Shown here piece after piece: positions 1 to 9,582 of a stretch of DNA of 64,000 bases. Every line of letters starts with the position of its first letter. Positions within the stretch are counted from its first letter, which is position 1. The notes under the pieces were generated by a model. The model was not told the origin of the DNA, made no database searches, and saw nothing but the letters and a program-made list of their open reading frames with translations. The stretch lies in the NCBI GenBank assembly GCA_026874595.1, contig CM049308.1:26834367-26898366 (forward strand), read 5' to 3'. This DNA comes from Sipunculus nudus (lineage: Eukaryota > Annelida > Sipuncula > Golfingiida > Sipunculidae). The translations under genes were made by a program, and so were the position numbers.

Positions 1-600
1 TTTTTTTCTCCTTTTTACATATTTGTGTTAATTATTGGAATATTCCCTGTTGTAAGGAAATGATTATTGTGCATTTCACTATGTCACATTCAGCAGTAAG
101 TCCCATGCCATACTTTGCCTGTTACAATATCTAGTGCTATACATTTTAAGATTTGCCAAATGCCATATTAGGCCTTATTCTTATACTGTGGGCAGTCCTT
201 TTTTCACGTAGATACCAAATTCCCTATATTTGCGAAATGGAAATGATCGCGAAAAGAAAACCTGACTACACATGTTAAGATTTGTTTATACTACAGACTC
301 AGAGGCAGATCAAATAAATTGTTAATAATATTTTATATTATCTGCCTATAAGGAACAAGAAATTGCACTCTTTCGATGTAATCTAGGTCTTAATCAAATG
401 GTAAATATTTTGCATGAATAGTAAAAATAATAAAAACAATTAAGGATAAATTATATATATAGTTTACTGTATGGTGATATTGCAAAAATTGAGCCTCGCG
501 TAACACCGAAACAGTGGAAATCTCTAAATTTTAACCTGGCGAACATGAAGCCAGCCACAGTATATTGTATGTTGTGGTTGCCGGACCTTGGGACATATCA
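1..600. other. AT-rich stretch, no gene seen
   Basis: No long open frame and no recognisable element. The sequence is AT-rich and non-repetitive up to the minisatellite. Nothing here supports a feature. Confidence 0.5.
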
Positions 601-606
601 AAAGCC

Positions 607-872
607 GTCACTCACTCAAGTCAGGATTGTCACTCAATGAAGTCAGGATTGTCACTCAATGAAGTCAGGATTGTCACTCAATGAAGTCAGGACTGTCACT
701 CAATGAAGTCAGGTTTGTCACTCGATGAATTCAAGACTGTAACTCAATAAGGTCATGAGTGTCACTCAATGAAGTCAGGATTGTCACTCAATGAAGTCAG
801 GATTGTCACTCAATGAGGTAAGGATCGTCATTCAATGAGGTCAGGATTGTCGCTCATTGAGGTCAGGATCAG
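607..872. repeat. 22-bp minisatellite, about 12 units
   Basis: A head-to-tail array of a 22-bp unit whose core reads GTCACTCAATGAAGTCAGGA. Central units are almost identical. Units around 715-770 and at the right edge (815-870) carry several substitutions, as expected if outer or older units drift while central units homogenise. It lies just upstream of the promoter-like region at 0.96 kb. Confidence 0.93.
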
Positions 873-959
873 AGGTAATTGTTATTACCTACCCAGCGTC
901 GTGTACCATATTACTGTCCAACCCGCCGGTTCCAGATGGATGTGCCACATGCTGGTGAC

Positions 960-1001
960 CGGTGACGTCACTTAACCACCACGTGACCAACAAGATGGCT
1001 G
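960..1001 (+). promoter_or_regulatory. TATA-less promoter-like cluster: CRE, E-box, YY1-like site
   Basis: A perfect CRE palindrome TGACGTCA lies at 963-970, an E-box CACGTG (within CACGTGAC) at 980-985, and AAGATGGCTGGC, close to the YY1 consensus, at about 993-1004. In animal housekeeping promoters, CREB/ATF and E-box sites often lie just upstream of the start, and YY1 sites often lie just downstream in the 5' UTR. No TATA box is seen. The order and spacing fit a start around 985-995, reading rightwards into the candidate exon ending at 1051. The motifs are seen directly. Promoter function is inferred. Confidence 0.5.
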
Positions 1002-1041
1002 GCCCCAGGAATAGCGTGTCTGTGTTGAACTTCATTCTACA

Positions 1042-1462
1042 ATGTTTCAAGGTAAATTATTATAAAATGATTCCGTAACATGATAACTAAAAACACATTC
1101 CTTTACCTAGTCCAAAAGAATCAAATTTCAAATAATATATCACCACAGGTACTGAAAGCCCTCATCCAATTTGTTTAGTCGCTGTTCCAGCTGACGGACA
1201 ACAAATGTGCAAACACTTGAAAATGAGCTTCCCTGGATTAATTCCAAAATACACAAAACATCCTGTCTCAAAGCACATCTCTGTTAAAAATGTCACTGGA
1301 ATACCAGTACATAAGCATTTGTTCTGGGAAAACTATATAAACAAACACAACCACAAACATTTAATGAATATTGATTTTTTTCTGTTGTTTTTTCATTATT
1401 TATGTTATATATATGTTATATTGGATATAACATGCTTACACGAATATTGGATGGACCCATAG
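1042..1462 (+). CDS. candidate small two-exon host gene, 107 aa, unknown function
   Basis: Exon 1 would end at 1051 (TTTCAAG followed by GTAAAT, a good 5' splice site). Exon 2 would start at 1149 after CACCACAG. Joined, ATG at 1042 gives MFQ-G-TESPHPICLVAVPADG and continues without a stop to TAG at 1460-1462 (324 nt, 107 codons). The second half is Lys/His-rich (HKHL occurs twice) and ends in a hydrophobic stretch. I do not recognise the family. An upstream ATG at 995, inside the YY1-like motif, opens a second frame that with the same splice would end after 28 codons, so it would act as a uORF. AATAAA signals follow at 1613. The splice, frame and polyadenylation signals are seen, but the gene is inferred. 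The C-terminal part after about residue 75 is low-complexity and may not be coding. Confidence 0.35.
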
Positions 1463-1612
1463 AAGATTAAGGGTTCATGTGTGTGTATGTGTGTGTGGGG
1501 GGTGGGGGGATGGGGGGTAGGGGGGGCGAATGATATTAAATACGTGGTAGGCAGAATGTAAAAAATTGTGATAAATGTGTACAGATCTATGTACCATGCA
1601 ACACTGTAAAAA

Positions 1613-1618
1613 AATAAA
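1613..1618 (+). terminator. polyadenylation signal AATAAA
   Basis: An AATAAA hexamer lies about 150 bases after the stop of the candidate gene at 1042-1462. Further AATAAA/ATAAAG-type hexamers lie around 1655-1670. It is compatible with the 3' end of that transcript, but such hexamers are common in AT-rich DNA. Confidence 0.35.
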
Positions 1619-1639
1619 TGTTTCTGTATTAAAATTAAC

Positions 1640-2225
1640 ACACATGCCTCTAGAATGAATAAAATAAAGTTAAATGAGTCGTTTATCTTGTTTTATTTCT
1701 TATTCGAAATACATAAGGGAGGAGGCCCCCTCCCCGGTGCGTACGAATTGCATGTTCTCCTAAACATGACGAGACAATTTAACAAATGCTTCATTTCATG
1801 TTTACGTATGTAAACTTTTACAGCTTACCGAAAATGTAGCCGAGGTACTCCTTTATGTTATTTCCGCTATGCCCATTCACGCTTCCCTGTTATGCCATAA
1901 AGGCCGTTTACTTGATTTACGTCTCAGTTACACAGTTATACACAACAAGATATATCCGTGTGCCACGTACAAACACATCTTGTATATATTCATTAAGGTA
2001 TATAAACATTTGCGATAATATGTGCATTTTCTCAAGTTTATGGTTCATATCGGCTGAATACGAAATTCTCCAAACCGAAATTACCCATCCCGGCACAAAT
2101 ATTTACTATCTCCAAATCACCTGGATTGTTCTTTCTGTGAGTAAACACATCTCTCGTGCGTCTGCTTACCATAAAAAACATAACTGCATGTCCGGTCATT
2201 CGCGACAACTCCCAATAAAAAGAAG
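1640..2225. other. no gene seen
   Basis: A 129-codon open frame at 1855-2244 runs into the terminal repeat of the transposon at 2228, has no family resemblance and is probably chance. Nothing else is recognisable. Confidence 0.4.
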
Positions 2226-2227
2226 TA

Positions 2228-2964
2228 CAGTCCAACCTGTCTAAACGACCACCTCTGAAATGCGGGCACCTCGCAGTTACGACCATGCACTAGATATCAG
2301 TCCCTTTTGAAATTCCGTTATATTATCTATAGATAAAACCTGTGAAATACGACCACCTGGCTATTACGGATTACGGGCAGTTTTTAATGACCAAAGTGAC
2401 ATATTCCTAATTAATTGACCTGCCTAATGCGGGCACTCTTTGTGCTACTCACTGACCAGCGCTGACCGGTCGGTTGATTGACCATGCGTGAAGTTGCGGT
2501 CACTTGCACCGCTCTCTGTTTGTTTTACTGGTGTGCGTGTGTACAGAGCACAGACTGGTGATTATTGGCACCCGAGGCCGACCCTGGGTCTCGAGCCCCA
2601 GGCGGGCAATGTGAATGGCTGACACGACCTATTAATCCACATGAATGGAGGTATCCCAAAATTAATCTTTGATCTGTGCCTCTGTGATCTGTCTTTGATC
2701 TATTCAGTGCATTACATCAAATTACACAGATAAATACATGTACATTTGTGTGCATTTACAAAATACATGTAACACAAAAATCTCTCCCTTCAGCAAATAT
2801 GTTTTTATTTATAGTCATAATGGTCTAATATGTATATTTCCGTCATACATGTCAGCTAGATTTGTGCAGTTCCTAAATGGTCAGAACCTGTCAAATACGA
2901 CCACCTGTCTATTACGACCACTTTGCCTAGTCCCTTGGGAGGTCGCATTAGACAGGTTCGACTG
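2228..2964. mobile_element. non-autonomous pogo/Tigger-like DNA transposon, 737 bp, TA target site
   Basis: The ends form inverted repeats: CAGTCCAACCTGTCTAA on the left, and the complement of TTAGACAGGTTCGACTG on the right. TA lies immediately outside both ends (2226-2227, 2965-2966), the target duplication of Tc1/mariner/pogo elements. Degenerate subterminal copies of a TGCGACCACCT-type motif recur near 2346-2365, 2425-2435 and 2893-2945. There is no transposase frame, so it must be mobilised in trans. A perfect hairpin CCTGGG...CCCAGG lies at about 2583-2600. It belongs with the related but longer element at 25,811, whose termini also begin CAGTC. Confidence 0.8.
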
Positions 2965-3099
2965 TAATTTGAAAGATAAATACATAAGGAACACTGATTG
3001 GAAGTTTGTAAAACCGTGGTTTGTGAATTCGCGAGGTGTTTATATGTTTTATGTTTATACACTGTATTTAGCACCATTGATCAGGTGATCGCGCCTTAA

Positions 3100-3566
3100 A
3101 GCTGCCCTTTCACCTACCTTTTGAAATGAATTTATGTGATTTCTGGCTTCCCCTGTGTATATTACTAACGATGTTCGGGTAATTTTGGTAGTAAAAAAAT
3201 TTAAATAAGGCCTTCACGAGGGACGTGTGAACTTGTTGATTAACAACATGTTTGTAAACACAGCATTGTCGACAAACGGGTGAAACATGTAACCTAAAAG
3301 GTGTTAGGTTGCATTCTTGCGGAGTTTGAAAGGTCACTTGTTGCAAAACGCCATTTGTAAAGCTCTGGCTTATCTGACTTGCTGCCAGATGCCCTTGTTG
3401 AATTTGTTTTGATTATTTTACCGGGCCCCCCACATATTATACACACGTTGATATGAACAAAACAAGAAGCCTATGTGTGATGATATCCACGTTTTCTGGC
3501 CTATTTTTATGAAAGCTCCAAGGGATTACCTAAGTTTATAAAAGTGAGATAGTTGACTGGGCCCCT
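3100..3566 (+). mobile_element. 467-bp TTAA-flanked dispersed repeat, copy 1
   Basis: The segment is bounded by TTAA at 3096-3099 and 3567-3570. Its ends are imperfect inverted repeats (AGCTGCCC left, GGGCCCCT right). A truncated copy in opposite orientation lies at 34,046-34,467, where AGGTGCCC next to TTAA is again preserved. TTAA target duplication is typical of piggyBac-type and Kolobok-type transposition. No transposase is present. The assignment to either superfamily is inference. Confidence 0.65.
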
Positions 3567-3570
3567 TTAA

Positions 3571-4330
3571 ATGCAAGCTTTTTTCCACGCGTGTAAACAA
3601 GTAAGCAAATGGTTTCAGTACCAAATATTGACCGATATCATAACATTTTAAGGAGGAAACACTATATTCTTGAATATCAACATAGCTGGTATGTGAATAG
3701 GAACCTTTAATCCTGCGTTCATATACCTTTAAGTAATCTTATCGGGTAAAAATAAAATCCGTGCATGCTTGTACATTTTACAGCTGACGAATAGTTTGCT
3801 TACTTAAGACAAATCCATCTCTGTTGGATATATGGTGCATTTCGTTGACGGATAGATCCTGCTTGTTTTACTATGAAACATTCTTGAAACATTCTTAGTG
3901 TACGAAATTTTCCGCAATTATGAAATCTCGATTGGCCTGATATAAAAAATTTGGATGGAAAATATAAATTCGGAAATGTAGATAACCAAGATGTAAAAGA
4001 ACTTTAAATCAGAAGTTTGGTTTTTATTTATTCATAAGAATGGTATCTGTTCCAAATGGTATTCAATGCATTCACTATCAGGTATTCTCCCTCCTAGAGC
4101 TTTTAAAAAAACCCTAGCTGAAGGATGTTCATTGGTTTTAGTCCAGCCCTTGTACCCAAAACACGAATTTAATACATGTAAATATAAATAAATTAATTAG
4201 CGCTCCGGGATCCAACTTTACTTTTCGAATATGCTTGTATTCATGGTCTCCATTTTTAGAAGAATAAATGATTGATATGGTTATTTATGATATCTATGAT
4301 TGCTGGCATTGAGAATTTTTTGCCATGAGC
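3571..4330. other. AT-rich, no gene seen
   Basis: No open frame above chance and no inverted or tandem repeat recognised. Confidence 0.4.
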
Positions 4331-4339
4331 CAAAAACTA

Positions 4340-4390
4340 GGAGGGGGGGGGGGGCAAAATGGGGGCGCTTATTAGGTTTTATACGGTACA
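4340..4390. mobile_element. solitary transposon end, CCTAATAAGCGCCCC type
   Basis: After a poly-G run the sequence GGGGGCGCTTATTAGG...TACGGTA matches, in reverse complement, the left end at 45,135 (TACCGTATCGACCTAATAAG) and the right end near 47,055-47,080. Only one end is present here, so this is a fragment or an end whose partner has decayed. Confidence 0.55.
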
Positions 4391-4395
4391 TAAAC

Positions 4396-6005
4396 TTTTT
4401 ATCACAATCACACATATTGTCTAAACCATAGTATATGACTGCGGGTCTTCATGGAATTTACCAACACCAAATCAACCAGGCTTACAATATGAAACTGTCT
4501 GTCGACCTCGTCCGGATAACGATTATTTAAGGTTGCATGGGGCACCTGGCTGATGTTCAAACATGCAGCACCCCTTCCACCATAATGATTTCTAGTGTAA
4601 GCAAGCAAGATCTATAGATTTTATTTTTTTACTTATATTGAATGTAACGCATTCAGGCATACGTTTACCTACTGCAGCATTAAATGTGACAGATCTTAGT
4701 ACAAGGTCTAGTAACCCACAATGCACTGCGGATAGTCGGCAATCCCAGGTTCTCATCTCATATTAACGGTACTTATGGAATTTATTATAAAAACGAACAA
4801 TTCTTTGTCTTTTAAATAATATTTTAGGTATCCCTAAATATTATATAAAGACGGTGTCATCTCAGTTAAGACCCCCTTCATCCACTGCTGAACATCTTCA
4901 ATAACCACTTATATGGCGCCCCCTGACGGCCAGTGACTTTTTATAATGCTGTATACTGGATTCATATCGATCTCCATCAGGGGAGCCCGTAGATTAATGA
5001 AACTGAAATAATTCGGATGCTTCTGTCATTCTGTAATTCAAATATTTTATACTGCGCAGGTTGTGACTATAACTACTTGAGCAGACGACACATACGGCAG
5101 ACGACATATGCAGCAGACGATACCTATATACAGCAGACGACTGAATACAGATGGCCTGTGCGACCCACGATTTTACCGTGAAACATCACTGATGTATATA
5201 TTAACAGATAGATCTAGACATTGAATATAAACATGGCACACACATTGTGCACGCTAGCATGCATAAACCTTCGTGACAGCAGTACTGCCAAGGTAACCAG
5301 TGGTAACCGCCGATCGGACATGATAGCGGACCACTCACTATAGCTGCCAGGATCTAAAATTAGACTGCAGTATATGATAATAAAAAACAAAATGTACTGA
5401 TAATTACCTTACACCTGCTTGTCACTGATATAATCTGAATAATCGGAGGAGGCAGCGACATATGTTTCCTCAGCACATCGTCATGATGTTGCCTCATGCG
5501 TGTTCAGGCCAACATTGGCGAGGCAGACATAATAAATTCACGGGGAGTGCCTCAAACCCCAGTGACGTATCAACATGAACATAATTTCTTGACTATACTT
5601 TCGGTCTCGGTATTGATCGTCTTATTTCCGTGTTTGGGGACCCAATGATTGAGGTCGATATCCTAGCGTTGCCATGGTGACACTTATTGGCAAGTCCTTT
5701 GTCTCCTACCGTCATCTGGCGGGGAACCTAATCACTAAATACGAATGCAGAGTGACCGTGAAAACATAATAATATTTACAATATACTTCTTTCTTAAAAT
5801 TATCTTTAATTTATAAAAATTATATTATTTTTTCTACAATCTTAGCATTTGTGAATTGTTGTTTTACAACAAGTTAAATAATTAGAAAATGCTGCGTTTC
5901 ATTTTCAATAAACATTTATAATTTCCAATATCGGTACACATAAATTTCAAGCGCGACTGGTCAAAATTGTATCTATATTCCTGAAAAATATACAACTACA
6001 GTAAA
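4396..6005. other. no gene seen; short CAGCAGACGA repeats near 5.1 kb
   Basis: Four imperfect copies of a (g)cagacgaca/tac motif lie at about 5082-5140. Otherwise it is unremarkable AT-rich DNA with no supported coding. Confidence 0.4.
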
Positions 6006-6010
6006 ATTAA

Positions 6011-6013
6011 CTT

Positions 6014-6053
<40 letters not shown>

Positions 6054-6067
6054 ATATATATATGTTA
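6011..6067. repeat. compound microsatellite (CT)n(TA)n
   Basis: About 14 CT units pass directly into about 9 TA units. This forms the boundary of the duplicated block that starts at about 6090. Confidence 0.95.
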
Positions 6068-6412
6068 TATAAATATATATAATAATATATTTATTACCCT
6101 ACTAGTCATCCCACAGCTCAATTGTTTAATTGAGGCAATTGGATGTATCCGTGTCAATGAATTCACTGTCCAAGTGGGATTATTTACAAATAGTGCCGAG
6201 TCATTTAACGGCTTTGTTGGACAAAAAGGATAAAATTCAGTACGTCTGACCATGCAGTGATATCCATGGACACATTCTCGACACACAGGCTCTCCACTCG
6301 GAACACATCGCCTTATCAGCAAGATATATATAGGCTCGGATGTGTCTACAAACTTAGGATATTTACTTAAATCGTACACTACGGCTGTTAACAGCAAACG
6401 ATCAGTTGACAC
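6065..6412 (-). other. Cys-containing open frame in duplicated block, possible exon
   Basis: On the minus strand the frame is open for 115 codons. Its centre is Cys-rich (CVPSGEPVCRECVHGYHCM, then a further Cys). It begins with GTG, not ATG, so if real it would be an internal exon. AGGGTAATAA at the end resembles a 5' splice site and is kept in both copies. In copy 2 the first 35 codons remain open and the Cys-rich part is deleted. The differences I counted between the copies in the shared codons (T/N, D/N, K/R, F/S, S/P and others) nearly all change the amino acid, which argues against constraint on the protein. I do not recognise a family. Confidence 0.2.
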
Positions 6413-6720
6413 TGGTACATTTTATAACTATTCTTTTAAAGAAATCATCCTTAAACATCATTTAACACGAACCGCTGAACATTTAAAAAAAATATAATAA
6501 TATTTTCAAAAAATTTTCCGGATGTTTGTCATAAGCACCAAGTCCTATGTTAAAAGTTTACATTTGAGTTATGTTTAACTAAATTCACAAAACGTTATAA
6601 TAATATTCGGCATGCAGGCATTAGTAGGAGGAGCCAGTGGCGTCAATTTTTCTTCAAGGTGTGTGCATGTGTGTGTGTGTGTGGGGGGGGGGGGGGGGTC
6701 GGATAACTCCCAGGCTTGGA
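6090..6720. repeat. duplicated block, copy 1 (about 630 bp)
   Basis: It aligns base for base with 7350-7915, from TTATTACCCTMCYAGTCATCC to CTCCCAGGCT(T)GGAAGGG. Copy 2 lacks about 65-70 bases (6210-6290 here). Both copies are preceded by a TA-rich microsatellite, and both contain CAGTGGCGTCAATTT followed by a poly-G run, a hAT-end-like signature. It is probably part of a mobile element that landed twice or was duplicated in place. Confidence 0.85.
6660..6700. repeat. (TG)n followed by poly-G run
   Basis: GTGTGCATGTGTGTGTGTGTG passes into about 17 G. It is inside duplicated block copy 1. The equivalent place in copy 2 (7852-7868) is also G-rich. Confidence 0.9.
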
Positions 6721-7253
6721 AGGGTAATCAAAGTACTGACAACTTTTTATATATATACTATAGACCATTTCTTCAGCGTATAGCCCTGATTTATAATAAT
6801 ATATGAACCTATGCTTTACGGGAGTTTAAATTCTTAATTCCTAGCTTTAATATTATATAGACATATACTCTATATTATAGTGATTAAAACTCACCTTGTA
6901 GATGATATGGCGAAGAAAAGATTTATTGTCTTTTGTCTTCTTTTTAAACGTAGCATCTGGTGGTCAGTAAGCGTCAAAATGTAATATTATTCATAACTGT
7001 GATAGCGCGTGTTCAGCTTTTGTGATGCATATAACGTTTGTGACGTCATGCTTGTATAACCCGTACCATGTGTCTGTTCAGAAAAAAACTTACCGGTTTA
7101 ATTACGTTTACACGGAATTGGCCCAGAATCTTTCAGTTGCGGAAAAATACACGTTTTAATTCCGTTTTGATGACGGCTTAACGTCATCCGCAATTGGCCG
7201 CTATTGATCCACCGTTATTGTGCAAGTACCAGCCCAGAATCACATTGCTGACT

Positions 7254-7254
7254 G

Positions 7255-7325
<71 letters not shown>
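7254..7325. repeat. (TA)n microsatellite, about 35 units
   Basis: A pure TA array, followed by a short (TG)n. It separates the two copies of the 0.6 kb block. Confidence 0.97.
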
Positions 7326-7328
<3 letters not shown>

Positions 7329-7349
7329 GTTTGTGTGTGTGTGCAACCT

Positions 7350-7915
7350 TTTATTACCCTCCCAGTCATCCCGCAGCTAATATTTGTTTAACTGACACAA
7401 CTGAATGTAGGCCTATCCGTGTCAATTAATTCACAGACCAAGTGTGATTATTTACAGTTAGTGCCGAGTCATTTAACAGGCCCTCCACTCGGAACGCAAC
7501 GCCTAATATGCGAGATTTAGGCTCGGGTGTGTCTACAGACCTAGGATATTTACTTAAATTGTACACTACGGCTGTTAACAGCAAACGATCATTTGACACT
7601 GGGACATTAATAACTATTCTTTTAATGAAATCATCCTAAAACATCATTTCACACGAACAGTTGAACATTTACAAAAAAATATAAGAAAATTTTCATAAAT
7701 TTTTCCGATGTTTGTCACAAGCAGGAAGTCCCACGTTAAAAGTTTAGATTAAGGTTATGTTCAACTATATTCACAACACGTTATAATAATATTCGGCCTG
7801 CAGGCATCAGTAGGAGTAGCCAGTGGCGTCAATTTATCTTCAAGGTGTGATGGTTGGGGGTGGGGGGGTTAGTCGGATATCTCCCAGGCTGGAAGGGAAA
7901 TCAAAGTTAGGTAGG
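7350..7915. repeat. duplicated block, copy 2 (about 565 bp)
   Basis: Copy of 6090-6720 in the same orientation, about 1.26 kb downstream. The internal deletion removes the Cys-rich segment, and many point differences are spread evenly. See copy 1. Confidence 0.85.
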
Positions 7916-8372
7916 ACAACTGTTTTAATCTCATATATATAATTATACTTTTTATTTTCTGTGTGACACATATCCAAATATTACAATGTAATATAAAGTT
8001 TAAAAAAAATAAAGTATGATGTTTCGAGTATAGGTTAATTTTGTATCAGGTTTATATATAAAATTTTATAGTAAGCTCAGAAATTGAACCAAAGTCTATA
8101 ATTCATATTTTTAATGTATTTCAATTCCAATATATAAATGTTATCCCCTGAATAACGGGGCATGATTACATCCTCCGGCTAAAAAGTAGGGATGTGTTTG
8201 GGGTATATAACCCCCACCCATTGATATCTACGCCGCTGTTGTATTTAGAAGCCCCGGTGTATTGTGGGTGGCAATTTTACCTCAACAAACCTTAACCAGC
8301 TTAGTAAGATTCTGAGCAGTGTGGACTTTGTTTGTGCTGTACGCAGTGCCACGCCTCAGAAATACAAATTCA
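7916..8372. other. no gene seen
   Basis: AT-rich DNA without supported coding or repeats. Confidence 0.4.
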
Positions 8373-8911
8373 CAGTGATAGAGGACACACGAGTCCGAAT
8401 TTGGACGAGTCCACTTCTTTAGGTACTCGGACGTGGAATGGAGGGTCCTGTGCTCGAACTTATATTCGTACTCGGAGTAAATGACTCGAGAAATCAGGAA
8501 GTGTCAATCTCGTCCATCTCGAGTCAAAGACAATGAATACTCTGAAGTCTGTAGTACTATATTATAAAGACATTTATATTCATATGCGAACTATAAGCAG
8601 AATATTAAATAAAAAGACTGCATATATATACAAGCTGTAGCTCTGCAAGGGGAATTAAACGTATTTAACATTTAAAGTAAAAAACGTGTAAACTAACATT
8701 AATAAAGTTATTATGGTGATTTCAAATTTGGATGATATTTTCTGTTGGACTCGGACTTGGACTTGGACTCGGGTTCCAGATACTATAGTAACTCGGCCTC
8801 TATAGGAAGGTGGACTTGGACTCGAAACTCTAGGACTCGGACTCGGACTCGAGTAGCCTGCACTCGGACTTGCACTCGGACAGGGATGGTAAGGACTCGA
8901 CTACATCACTG
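8373..8911. mobile_element. hAT-like non-autonomous element with GGACTC arrays, copy 1
   Basis: The left end reads CAGTGATAGAGGACACACGA. The right end, reverse-complemented, reads CAGTGATGTAGTCGAGTCC. Ends beginning CAGTG are common in hAT transposons. Flanks AAATTCAC and AAGTTCAC form an 8-base duplication with one mismatch, the hAT length. Subterminal regions are full of degenerate GGACTC/GGACTTG hexamers (8382-8450, 8745-8895), probably transposase-binding repeats. There is no transposase frame. Relatives lie at 35,175-35,716 and 63,150-63,285. Confidence 0.72.
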
Positions 8912-9018
8912 AAGTTCACCTGGTGACTTATACTTGACAAACGCTGTTACTGATTTTTGTACTGATGAATGAGGCGCCCTCTAACGTGGGATAATGGTAA
9001 ATGATCACTCTGAGTTAA

Positions 9019-9503
9019 GCCTCGGTCACAACCGGGATACGGTCGTCATACGGTGAGTGTTTTGGGCTATTCCGTGCGGTAGACGCACGGCAACCGTGCG
9101 TTTTTCAAAGGCCGCAGGGACTCCGCAAGGACCGTAACTGACATTAGCGCAAGCGCTTAAGTTGATGCGGTGGCCTTGCGTCAGCCAGCCACCTACGGGC
9201 TCCGTACGGGCATCGTACAGTAGACGTATGGAGGTCGTAGGATAACCGTACGATTTTTAACGCCTACTCGGCTACCCGAGGGACGTACGGCGTACCTGCG
9301 GCTGTCGTAAGGGGTATTTGCGGCTTTCGCAAGGTGAGCTTGCGGCGTCAGCAGGGTTAGCTTACTTTACCGTGCGACGGCCTTGGGAATGAGGAAGACA
9401 CCGTGCCGTTCCCGCACGTCCACCTCATAAGTATTCCTGCGGTTTAAAAAAAATGAAAGGTGATATACGGTGTGCGGTTGCCGCAGCGGGTTGTGACCGA
9501 GGC
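9019..9503. mobile_element. GC-rich TTAA-flanked MITE, 485 bp
   Basis: Perfect inverted ends GCCTCGGTCACAACC / GGTTGTGACCGAGGC lie directly inside TTAA on both sides (9015-9018, 9504-9507). The interior is much richer in G+C and CpG than anything around it, with many short palindromic GTACGG/CCGTAC and GCGGTCGC-type words. The TTAA duplication fits piggyBac-like or Kolobok-like transposition. There is no coding capacity. Confidence 0.82.
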
Positions 9504-9582
9504 TTAAGTATTCCTGCGGTCCCAAAAACCGTGCGGTACTCTACGGTGTGCGGTGACCGCAGTGGGTTGTGACCGAGGCTTT
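9504..9582. repeat. tandem duplicate of the MITE's right end
   Basis: After the TTAA the last ~78 bases of the element repeat with changes (AGTATTCCTGCGGT...GGTTGTGACCGAGGCTTTA, compare 9427-9503). It ends in CTTTA instead of CTTAA. The element therefore carries two right termini in tandem. Confidence 0.8.

Noticed and set aside
1405-1641. 78-codon minus-strand frame opposite the candidate gene's 3' end
   Set aside because: Proline/histidine repeats come from the (TG)n and poly-G tract; no protein character.
6612-6806. Short plus frame with Gly-rich centre
   Set aside because: The Gly/Val run is the (TG)n/poly-G tract.
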